Of a stretch of DNA of 64,000 bases, positions 10,172 to 21,800 are shown piece after piece. The position numbers and the translations under genes are program-made. The DNA lies in the NCBI GenBank assembly GCA_002179805.1, contig NAVB01000111.1:1-64000 (forward strand). Direction: 5' to 3'. Positions within the stretch are counted from its first letter, which is position 1; each line of letters starts with the position of its first letter. The DNA is from Acanthamoeba lenticulata. Lineage: Eukaryota > Discosea > Longamoebia > Acanthamoebidae. Under the pieces are notes generated by a model. That model worked only from the letters and a program-made list of their open reading frames with translations. It did not search any database and was not told the DNA's origin.

Positions 10172-13100
10172 ATGGAGAGGGAGGCGAAGGAGGAAGAAGA
10201 CCACGCCTCCTCTGGGGTGTCGCTCTCTTCGTCAACAACAACCACTACTAGTTCGACAACGTCGTCGAACCCCTCATTTGCGAACCTAAGGGTTCCATCT
10301 GGGTCCTCCTCTCCCCTGCGCAATAGCTACCTTGGGTCAGGTCGTACGTCACAAGTCCTGTTGCGCTCTTCGTTGGCTTTGGTCACCGAGAACGAAAGCG
10401 AAAAGGAAAAGGATCCAGAAATCATCGAAGAAGATGACGACGAACACGGAAGTGGAGTCTGGGGCGACGAGGATGCGGCTGTAAGAAAGGAAAGAATAAC
10501 TGCACCAACAGACGTGAAACGACGAAGCGAGGGTAACGAGCAAGAGCAGCCAACGGAAGAGCAACGAGATGTAAAAGATGAAGATGAAAATCTCGTCGTG
10601 GCCGACGACAAAGAACTGGGCGCGGAAGAAGCCAATCTGGAACGGGCCATCGATGCTGCATCTAAGGCCTTTACGTCAGGCGTCTTTCGCCGACTAAGCC
10701 GAGCCCCTTCCCATCTTCCTCTCCTTCACTCTTCGCCATCGGCGCCCGCCTCCTCCTCTCCATCTGCGCCGCTGTCCCCAACAACTTGGCTCCGGTCCCC
10801 GGCGGTGGCTACGCTCACGCGCACCGCCTCGCCTATTGTACTGGGCGAGAAGTTGCCACCACCACAAACAGCGCCCTCGAGCCCGCCCACGCTCTCGTCC
10901 TTCTCGCCGCGCTCCTCGTCAGCCTCCTTCTCCTCGGGCTCGCCGCCGGCCTCGCCGCCGCCGGAGGAGGTCGTAGGCGCCGAAACGGCCGGAGTGCAGA
11001 TCTGCGCGTCGGGCAATCTGCAGTTGCCCCTCTTCGTCGGCCTCTCCGATACCGCCGACGACGACAGCGGAAGGAGGCTGAGTCAGTTCCATCCCGACCT
11101 GCTCCAGCACGCCGCCACTATCGTGGCCCGCAATGATGGAAGCGGCGTGGCTCGAGGCAGCGACGCCTCGTCCACCAGAACGCTCTCCAAAAAGGGTTCG
11201 TTCGCTTTTTCAAGACTTTATTTATTTATTTATTTATTTATTAAATATCTCGATATAATATTATTCATGTTCATTTTTCTAAAATCTATATATATAAATA
11301 AATTATTCAACGAATTTGCAGAGGTGATCCAGCAACTAGCAAAGCGGATCAAGGAGGAGGGAGGCAAGACCGGAGCCTCGCAGGAGGGCCAGCTGGGCGA
11401 CATGCTGCTCTTCTGCATCAGCCTCTTCATGACCGAGCTCAAGCTCATCGTGGCCGATCACACGCTCTATCGCCAGCATAAGCTCATCGGCCTCAACCGC
11501 GAGCTTGCCAAAATGGTCAAGGTACTTCTTGCGATTCTTGTTCATGTCGTGACGCTCGTTAAGCCCATCATCCCGTGTGAGCAGATCCTGCAGCAGGGCA
11601 TTGTGGCCGAGGACGAGACGAGCCGCATTCTACGACGGGCCAAGTCGACGATCGCCGAGCTGCCGCGGCACATCACCAAGGAGAAGCCCGGAGGAGGACT
11701 TCAAGGCAAATCCTCAATGCAGGACGTCATCGACAGTGCCCGGCCGGTGTCGCTGGTTCAAAGCCCTCTCTGAAGACCATCGCGCACCTATGCTCGATCG
11801 CTTTTAGTACAGAGCTGATGATGCTTCCCGCGTGTTTTCCTGCAGGAGCAACGCATGAGCGATCTCATCAACCAGATTTGCCAGCGGCTGGCTGATATGC
11901 AGCGTGAGTTGGCCAACGGTCGCGCCGGGCTCGAGCTGAAAACCGCCTACTCGCAAATCATCTTCAAGCTCTCGAGTGTACTCTTTTCCTTCGTCTACTC
12001 TCCTCTCCCGCAGCGTTGCTCATCTCCATTTTTATTTTTATTTTTATTTTTAAATTCTACGCCGCAGCGCTTCGAGGCGCTGGATAAGCTCGGCTATTTG
12101 GGCCAAAGCGACGCCCGGGATGCCCAGCTTGTGGGCCTGGACGAGGAAAGGCTGAGCCTGCCCAGCTACATCCCCGCTCTGCCCGGAGAAAAGGTGTGCG
12201 TGCGAGATGCGAGGTCTATCCGCGATGATGGTTCCCGCTGACGGCCGTTGACTTGTAGGTAAGCTACGTGGCGACGGGAGTCAAGTCCAAAGTGTGGCGT
12301 GACGGCACAGCCAGTCTCTGCACGGGAACCATCTACATCACCAGCTACCAGGTCATCTTCGTGGCCGACGACCTGCAGATCAAGGTCTGTTTCACACCAC
12401 ACCACAACATGCACCACACGACTCGTTAGAGGCCAGCTGTTGGCTGATTGGCGTTCTGGTGCTCAACTGCGGACGACACGCACAAACACGTACAGGCGTT
12501 CCCGATCTTGATGATCGCGTCGATGGAAAAAGTGGGCGGACGGAAGCGCACGATGGGCAACGACGACTATGGCCTCGACATCTTCCTCAAGGACACCCGC
12601 ATCGTGCGGTTCATTTTCGAACGCGATTCGCCTGTCTACCCGCCGCCACGCCGGATGGCCCACACTAAGATCCTCAAGGGGTCCTGCGCCCCTCGCGCCT
12701 TGTCCCTGCTGACCTCGCCTCCGCACTCACGATGCGCGCGCACACAAAACAGGCTCCTGCGCCCCGCGTCGCGCTTGTTTGCGTTCGACTATTTCGCGGC
12801 TCTGCAGCGTGCCGCCCCGCCACCAGTCGATGGCTGGAAGATCTACAATCCCGAGAAGGAATTCAAGCGGTACAGCTCTCTCTTAGCTCCGCTCCTTGAA
12901 TTGTTTTTTTAATATATATTTATATATCTGTATGTTGATTGTGTTTTTCTTTTTGCAATTAATTCAAATAATTAATATTAATAAATTCATCGCCTCGAAT
13001 GGCCAGGATGGGAGTGCCGTCAAAGAAATGGAAGATTTCCATGATCAACAAGAACTTCATCTGGTGCCCGAGCTATCCGTCGCGACTCGTGATCCCTGCG

Positions 13101-15597
13101 CGCTTCCCTGAGGTGCTCGTCCTTTTCTTTTTCATCATCTTCTTCTCGCACACGACAACGCTTGTGCTTAACGAAGATGATGATGGACGGTGCCCACAGG
13201 AACAACTGCCAGCAGTGATCAAGTTCCGATCGCGGAACCGGATTCCCGTCCTCACGTGGATCCACCCCAAGAACGGCGCGTCGATCATCCGCTGCAGCCA
13301 ACCCCTCACTGGTTTTCATCCTCCCCCCCCCCTCCGGCTATCGCTTTCGCTTTCATGCTTTCCGTCTGCGCCTCACCCGGTCCGCGTATGATGGGGCAGG
13401 CATGCAGCGCGGGCGATGCCCTGAAGACGAGAAGCTTCTGGCAAGCATCATCAAGACAGTGCCCAAGGCGCGGCAGCTCCATATCGTCGACGCCCGACCC
13501 AAAGCCAACGCCGTCGCAAACACTGCCAAGGGTCCATTCCGCCCAACCCCCTTCCTGTTTTGCTCGACGGCAGGACAGTTTGCTCATAGTGAGACGGTGC
13601 ATCAGGCGCGGGCTACGAGGTGTTGGCCAACTACCACAACTGCAGCCTCTCCTTCCTCGGGGTGGGCAACATCCACGTCATCCGCGACTCCCAGAAGCGG
13701 GTCCGCCCTCGCCCTTTCCCCTCCCGCTCCCGCGCCCGTCCTCTTGTCGACATGCGTGGCCTGGGCAAGGCTAACGGCGCCGGGGTGGCGGGAGGCAGGT
13801 GCGCGACATGTGCCACCAGTTTGTGAGCCCGTCGGGTGATGACAGCAAGTGGCTCTCGGCGCTCGATGCGTCGCAGTGGCTGGCGCACATCTCGCTCATC
13901 CTGTCCTCGAGCGCCGATGTCGCTCGCTACGTACATGTGCAGGGCGAGCCTGTCGTCGTCCACTGCTCCGACGGGTGGGACCGCACATCCCAAATCGTGG
14001 CGCTGGCCCAGATCATGCTTGATCCCTACTATCGCACCATTGAGGGCCTGGTCGTGCTCATCGAGAAGGATTGGCTGTCCTTTGGCCACCAGTTTGCGCT
14101 CCGAGGCGGACACGATGGCTTTTTCTACGCCGGTTTGCATTCCTCTCATTCCTCTCCCGGCTCTGCTGCTGCTGCCAACAATCTCATGCGCGCGCGTTTG
14201 GCAGACGGACAACGTGCACCGATCTTCATGCAGTGGGTCGAGTGCGTGTGGCAAATCCTCCGGCAGTACCCACTTGCCTTTGAATACAACGAACGGTTCG
14301 CACCGCTGCGCTTTTAATCGTTTTTTTAAAAAAAAATTGTTATTTTTGTTTTATTTTTTATTTTTTATCTTTTTAAAAAAATCAATTGTGGGTTGTTTAC
14401 AGGTTCTTGCTGGAGCTCCTGCACCACGCGTACTCGTGCCGCTTCGGGACCTTCCTCTACAATACGGAAAAGGAGCGGGTCGAGGAGAAACTCAGCCAAT
14501 TCACCGTACGTGCCCCCCCCCCGCCCCGGGTACCGGTCTGGTGGTGTTGTTGCTGTTGTGTGGTCAACACTCACACAACAGAGGGCTTGGCCGCGTGTCT
14601 TGTGTATGCATAAAACCAATACTAACGACAGGAGTCGCTGTGGACGTACCTGCTGAGCGAGAAGGAAGCGCTACGCATTGTAAACCCATTCTTCAAGCCG
14701 CTTAAACGCGTTCTCTTGCCCAATTGCACGTACGTGTGTGGTCGCCCCAGAAGCGTCGACGTGTCAACTGGCTAACCTAACAACACCGGGGCGATTGGGT
14801 GAATCCGTGGTAGGCTGAGGAAAATGCAGTTCTGGGAGGGCTACTTCCTGCAGTGGGCCAACGAGGGCCTGGGCGAGGCGGAGACACGCTTCGACCATCT
14901 GTTCGACGTTTTGGCCGAAAAGGACCGTGAGATCGCCGCGCTCCGCGCTCAGCTTCGTGAGTGCCAAGTCCAGCTCGGTGGTGGGCCCGGCTCCGACGTC
15001 GGTACTGATCTCACGCTGCCGACGTCTACGCCGCCGACGTCTACGCCGCCGACGTCTACGCCGCTTGTTGGAACGAATAGCCTCAAGCTTGCGCCCAAGA
15101 ACCGGGGCTTGGCGAAGATGAAGCTCTTGAGCGATCGCAGCCTCAAGAAGCACGCCAAGGAGAAGGCCAGCACCCGAAGCAAGCGCTCCGGCCTCGTCCC
15201 AAGTGGTGAACAGGAAAATGGGAGCGCCATTGTGCGCGCCGTGACTACACCACCAGTCGAGTTGCGCAAGAAGCCCAAGAGTCTCACCGATCCGTGCATG
15301 GTTGTCTCTCCGCCCACCACAGCGGCCACCAGCGACAGCCTTGTGGCGGTCAACCCTCAGCAGGACCAGCAGGCCGCTGCTACCTCATCGGTCCCAGAAG
15401 TTCAACCCAAGGACGATGAGACCAAGCCGGATGTGCCCAGCCCACCAGCAGAAGGTGCCGCTTCTTCCCAGACCTTGCCGCTTGCTGCAGCTGCTGCTGT
15501 CGAACGGGATGTCACCTCCACACTAGCCATGCCGAGTGTGGAGGCGAATGCCAGGGGCAGTGTGATCATGTGGCGTGTGGGCGTCAAGAGCGATTGA
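10172..15597 (+). CDS. Myotubularin-family phosphoinositide 3-phosphatase
   Basis: Start ATG at 10172 (an in-frame GTG lies at 10151); stop TGA 15595-15597. The N-terminal ~370 residues are low-complexity Ser/Pro/Glu. Helical exons follow ('EVIQQLAKRIKEEGGK', 'DLINQICQRLADMQREL', about 11320-11960). The GRAM/PH part has 'TGTIYITSYQVIFVADD' (about 12320-12380). The phosphatase has 'IRCSQPLTG', 'ANYHNCSLSFLGVGNIHVI' and the active site H-C-S-D-G-W-D-R-T-S (13961-13990), a complete CX5R, so the enzyme is predicted active on PI3P/PI(3,5)P2. 'FALRGGH', 'FMQWVECVWQILRQYP' and 'NERFLLELLHHAYSCRFGTFL' complete the fold. After it come a short coiled coil ('VLAEKDREIAALRAQLREC') and a Thr/Pro/Lys-rich tail. 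No FYVE domain is seen. At least ten introns, several very AT-rich. Confidence 0.93.
11218..11245. repeat. (TTTA)n microsatellite in a myotubularin intron
   Basis: TTTA tetranucleotide array within an AT-rich intron that ends at the acceptor near 11320. No coding role. Confidence 0.7.
15018..15065 (+). repeat. In-frame 15-bp tandem repeat (TSTPP) in the myotubularin tail
   Basis: Three consecutive copies of a 15-nt unit coding Pro-Thr-Ser-Thr-Pro. The unit preserves frame, so copy-number changes would alter length only. Confidence 0.85.
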
Positions 15598-15890
15598 TAA
15601 AAGAGGGGGCTTTTGCTTCTTCAGCTGCGCGAGTTCTTGGCACAGTTGTTCCTGGAGGTTTCGTAGCTCCCCATTCTTCTCGTAAAATTCGCTTTCCCCC
15701 ACAGGTCTAGGGGCAGCCTTGCCAAATCTGGCTTGGAATGCTAAGCACCCATCCCGAGAAAAGGAAGGTGCGGCCCGAAACGCGTGGGGCAGGCATTCGT
15801 GCGAGCCGTCCCAAGAAGAACACAAACCCACACCCGACTTGTTCGTCAACGGACCACAGTTTTGTTTCAACCGCCGCCACTGCGCTCAAG

Positions 15891-18800
15891 ATGACCGCAG
15901 GTCGCGCAAGTCGAGAGGCGGCCCTGTGGCTTCTGCGGTGTTTTCTTTTTTTGCTTCCCCTCCTTACAATCGTGACCGCCGACTATCGAGTGACCTTCAC
16001 AAGGGTGGGCTTGAACAGAGACTGCATGTTGTACGAAGATCAATGACAAGTCCCCGCTCATACTCCCTCCAAGCCTGTTCGATACCTAATCGCCATCATC
16101 GTGGTGTTGTGATTTGTTAATCTACAGGCTGACTACGGCCAACGAGGATAACTGGGGCTTTCAGTTTACGCTGAACGGAGGTCAACAGTCCTGTAAGGCA
16201 TTTAAGCTCAAGGATTGTGACGACTGGGGCATGTTTGGCTGTCCTCGTCCCAGCAGTCTTGTTGCTGCGACCACCTTCCCCTGGTGGAACTCAACAGTCT
16301 CGAACAACACGGGAGACTGGTTTTGGTTGACCTCTCGACCAGATACGGGAGACGAGGTACCGAACCCGTTGTGGGAACAGGATATAGCAGGATCTGCCAA
16401 CGGCCGGCTGCGCATCGGCCTCCAAGCCTGGAGGAGTTCGGAAAGCAACTGGTGCACGCCAGAGTACAAGAACCGCTTCGACATAGTCCAGTTCGACAGG
16501 ACCCTCAGTAACTTGACTGCGCTCCCAGACGACGGAACCCCTCAGACGTGGTTCAGCTTTAAAGCCTTCCCGAGGACTGACCTGACCAACCCCTGTGTTG
16601 CCTATGCCTTTGGTGTCGTGAGACGCTTGCCAGAGGTAAGGAGTACCACCAACCCGCACGATCATGGCGTCCCTCTCGCATACACTAAACAACAACAACA
16701 CACACACACACACACAACCCGTAACGATCGCGCATGAATGAACCAAACAGCCGGGCACTCCTATGGTCCGCTCTGCCGTTATCGACGTTCCGGCTGGTGC
16801 AGACAACCTGCGACTGAGAATTAATGGCAGTAGTCTCAACCCGGAGCCTCTGCGCCCGCCCACCGTCCAGCTGTCTGGCATCGGCGCTTCATGCATAGAG
16901 GGATCGTTCTCGATCACTGGTACCACAAAAAAAGCACCTTTTTCATCATCTTCAAAACGCGCTCTCACAAACAGTTGTTCATTCGCCTCGCCAGACACAA
17001 GGATCGAGTGCAGATTGTCGACTCTTGAATCACAGCGACTGAGCAGTATTCAGCCCCAGCTTCAAGTACAGACCACGCTGGGCTCGACAACGGCCGTGGC
17101 TGTGAAGTTTCCCACATGCGGGTCTTGTGGAAACGGCACGTGCTGGTGGGATGAACACGACCTCGATGTGTGGTGTGATTGCGACACTGGCTACTACGGC
17201 AACAATTGCGAGTTCGGTACACACCAACTGTTCTATTCTTGATTGGCTCTGTTGGGAAACAGTCTGACGTTACTTGTGGTGGGATTGAATACCACGCACT
17301 TCAGCTTATCCTGCTGATGAACCCATTTTGGAGTCAATCTATCCCCTTGGCGCGGACTACAGCACGCAGGGGGCTGACTTGGTGATTACTCTCGAGGGCC
17401 GGATTTTGCCCAGCGCCGCGGACAATCTGACCATCCCCACATGTATCCTCTCGTGGGACCGAGTTTCCCAAGTCCAGTATGGATTTCTAATCTGCCTCTT
17501 TGCATCAGCAGCAGCAGCAGCAGCAGCAGCAGCAAAGCAGTTTTCAAGTGAATGTGCATGCTGACACACAACTTATTTTGCTCAGGCTCAACGCCGCTGG
17601 AACTGGCATCGACCAGCTGTCCAACCAGCTGTGGAGCGGTCCTGTGACGCGGGTTCAGAATTCTGCAGATCCAGTGTGCGTGGTGCCCAGGTCTTACCTC
17701 CTTGCGGGAAGGGACCAAACTACACGCAAGCTCTTTATGTCGCTTTTTTGGGCGCGGCCAGACTCAGCGTCTAGCCGGGAGTCGAGGGACAAGTTGCAGT
17801 TTTTGATCTACGGCCCTCCTAACTTTGCCAGCTCCATCGCCAAAGCCCGGCCAAACGAGGTTGACGGCGAGATGCGCATCCTGCGACCTCAGACAGTGCG
17901 CGTCAGCTTTGTCGACGAGGCCAGCAGGCCACGCGTGGGTGGCGAGGACATCAACAAGTTCACCCTGGCCTTCTTCGACGGAGCAGCCATCCAGCGCGAG
18001 ACGAGCATTGAGGGAGGAGACTCGAAGACATTTGAATCCGATCGCTGCCGTAAACGGCCCGAAGACCCTGAATGCGCCTACTACGAGATCATGGTCACCT
18101 TCATCCAGGAGGGCACCTACTTGGCTCGCGTATTTGCGCTGGGCTCCACCAACTTGACTCAAATTGGACCTGATTTGCGGTTCGACGTCAAGGGCCTGAG
18201 CGACCAAACCCTACCCACCCCGCCAACCCTCGCGTCAAGCATCTCGTGGGCCGATACGTTGTCCGATCGTTCCCAACTCGAAATGTTTGACACGGCGCTT
18301 GCGCAAACAGTACGACAAACGCTCGCTTTCCCTCATAACGCCAGACGTTTGACTCACCTTTTTCTCTCCTCTGCTGCAGCTCTCTCCCAACACGGGAGCC
18401 GTCGACCGAAAAGATGTGATCGAACAGTTGCTGGCGCGTTGGGAAGGCACCTGGTATTTGCAGCGGCAGACGGTGACCCTTCCATTCCAAAGCGATGACA
18501 ACCAATACACGCTGGGCACGGCACATGTCATTTTCCAGCAGGGTGTGGATGCCCATAGGTTCTGCGACACTCACAATGACACGTTCGACAAGGGTACGGT
18601 GGTGGTGGTGGGTGTCGGGTGGTCCGAAGCTCTTGATGCTAAGTGTTCCACGTTGTTTGTTAAACAGCACCTTTGACCAAGAGGGTGGACTCGTGGCATC
18701 ACATCGACAACGTGCCCAACACATTCTCCATCACACGGATGGTCATGAACCAGGACCAATGCGTAAACGCGCTTGCCGTAGTCATCGACATGAACATGCT

Positions 18801-21800
18801 CAACGGTGGGCTGGATTTGGAATTCAAGTTGACGAGACGAGGGGCGTCGGGCGTTGGGCATGGAGCAATCAATATCTCCACCTCAGTCACTATCAAGGCC
18901 GCTGGAGGTACGGTTTTCCAAACTTTCTCGAGTTGCATCAACATCTCCCTCACCTCGTAATGATGGGGGGCTTGTTCAACACACAGGAGCTCTGCCCGAG
19001 CAATACAACGTGTTCAAGTTTCAGGACTCGGAGTCCGATGCAAAGAGCACCGTGTATGTGCCGTCGCTGCGCGACTTCAGGGGTCTGCCTGCGTTGGCCG
19101 AAGAATGGGTGCTCGAGATCAAGGGTCCTTCCGGTCGAGGTTATGTGGCCGACTGGTGGCTCGAATTCAGCGTGCAGGATTGCTTGAGCCTCGACGATCA
19201 GCCCGCCGAGATCTGCGGCTTTGGTGGAAACGTCATCTACGGGCTTACGGATGGTCCCGAGAACAGCGTAAGCTTGGTCTGCCCCGCTGGCGGCCGCATC
19301 TCCCAAATCAAGTGGGCACGCTACGGTCAGCTTGATGGCACCTGCGTTCCTGGAAACGACGCGGCCGGTTTGATTACCGTCCTCGACTGCGAGGCCAACC
19401 GCACGATGGTCACTCAGCGTGTCGCGAGTGCCTGTGTGGGCAAAAGCGCTTGTGACATCTTGGCCAGCGACAAACTCTTTGGTGACCAGAACGGACCGTT
19501 CTCATGCCCTAGCCAACAAGCCTGCCGCCGATACATCGACGACGACATTGACCAAGCTGTTGCGCCACACCACTACCACTACCACAACGCGAAAGCACGC
19601 GAGTTGCACCATGTCGAGCCTCCCACGCGGTATCCCGGTACCGAGGACGACTTCCTCTCGACCATGGCCGATCTTCAGTGGAGCAACCGCTCGCTCGAGT
19701 CTCGTGCCCTCACCTCCAAGCCTGGCCAGGTCTGGAACAAGGAGCTTTTGAGCCCTTCCTACGCCAAAAAGGACTGCACCGACGACGTACCTGTCACCCG
19801 GCAGAGCGTCCTTCTGGTCAAAGCCATTTGCACAGGTCCGTCCCTCACAAACAAAAACACGCATTCCTCCTGTTGTACATGTCCTGTGCTCATGAGTGGA
19901 TATGTTTCCGTGTATATTTTGCGACTCCACCACACGGTGCAGACGGTTCGACGGGGGAGGTCTTGTCTCCTTCGGCTAAGCGCAAGGCTGTTGCCAAAGC
20001 GACGCCGCTCCCCGACCTGGTGGCGACCGCCAGCGACGACTTTGACCTGGACTGGAAGGACGAAGTTGTCACTCTCTTCACTACCGCCGGAGCGCTCAAC
20101 CTGGCCATTACCTCCCTCAATGCCGCAGGTCTGCCCGAGACGGTTGTGGTTCGTAGTACTCCGATCTCAAGATCGCATTACGAGTATGGTTAACACAAAA
20201 ACCAAACAACAAACCTTTCAAACAGCTGAGCAATTTGCAATTGCCACAAAGCGCGAATGTGTCCGGCCAGATCGAGATGCATACGGGAGACTTTGATGGC
20301 GACCAGTATCCGGAGCTGGCCATTGGCATCCTCGACCAAACAGGCCAGCTAAAGGTCTATGTGGTGGATTTCAGCATCCAGGACTCGACCGTGTGGGACA
20401 ATGTGGCCAAACCCAACCCACCCACGCGCGCTTCATGCAGATGCTTCACGAGCAATCCGACCTACACGAACATCATACGCGGCCGCTTCCTTGCAGCCTC
20501 TGTCCTCGCTCCTACCAACCAGGTCTACGCCTCCAACCTACCGCCAACCAATACTAGCAGGCAAGATTCTCCTGGCTTTACGTACGCGCTGGCCGTTGGC
20601 GATGTGGGCGTCGATAACAATAACGTGGTGGAAACTGTACGACCTTCCTCCTCCCTGTTATGTGAGTTTCTTCGCTGATCATTCCTGGCCTCCATTTCAT
20701 GATGGCCCAACTCACGACGCGTTTTTATTCTATGTGCCTCAGTTGGCCGTCGCGTGGATCGATAACGCCCATACGGTGATGATGACCCTCTACAAGTTTA
20801 ACTCTTCCAACGCCAATCGGTTTGTAGCCACGCCGGCCACTGGCCTGCGCTCGGTCAATATTCCACACGCCGTGCGGATGGTCGTGGGCAACTTTGACGG
20901 CACAGGCATGAATGACTTGGCCTTGGGCGTGATTGATGATGCCAACCAGCTTTCCGTCTACCTCTACGCCATCGACGAGACCCAGGCTCAATTACCTATG
21001 ACGCTTGTCAAAACGATGGCGGTGGGTGGACAAGGAAGCTGGGTGTGGAACACCAACATCAAGTACGTGCTCTGGAGTGACTTCCCTCCTCCTCCTCCTC
21101 CTCCTCCACCTCCTTACCGCGATCAGGAATGGATCAGCTCACCACATGTCACGTCCCACACAGTCTCCAGATGGTGGCCGGAGATTTTGACGGAGATTTG
21201 ACCGATGAAATTGTCATCGGTTCCACCACAAACGAAGGCTACGTCCATCTGTTCTACATTCACCAGTCGGTCTGTCAGGATCTCGAATGCATGGAGCTCG
21301 TGGGGACTTCGGGCTACTTGATCTATACTGGTCAAGTGAATACCAGCACGACCCGTAGCCCAGAGTTCCGGCTTGCCGTCGGTACGTTCATGAAGAACTT
21401 GAGCGTTCTTTGACAATATCGACTCACTCGGGACGGCAACAGGCAACGTGGACGAGACCAGCTACAACGAGCTCGTGGCGACCATTGAATACACGACGAC
21501 TGCCACCAAGGAGAGCAAGGTCATGTTGATGAGCCTCACACCCCAGCTCAACCCGGACTTCCCCTTCTCCATCAATGGTGCGCCGTTTGTTACTTTTTTT
21601 TTCTTCTTTTCTTTCCCTTTTCGTCTGTTGGCGTTTGCTCATTGCCTCACCCTCATGCGTCTTTGACAGGGCGGCATTGCTACCCGGGACTGCACCACAC
21701 TGGGTTGGTCGACGCTGACGAGTCTACTCCTAACAGCATGGCCCTCATCGTGAGCAATATCTACGGCATTGGCTATCGTCTGGGAGCGGCGCAGGAGGTC

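Noticed and set aside
17506..17532. Polyglutamine or poly-Ala tract from CAG repeats in the mosaic protein
   Set aside because: The CAG array lies between a coding exon and the next in-phase exon, with a plausible acceptor after it, so it is more likely intronic.
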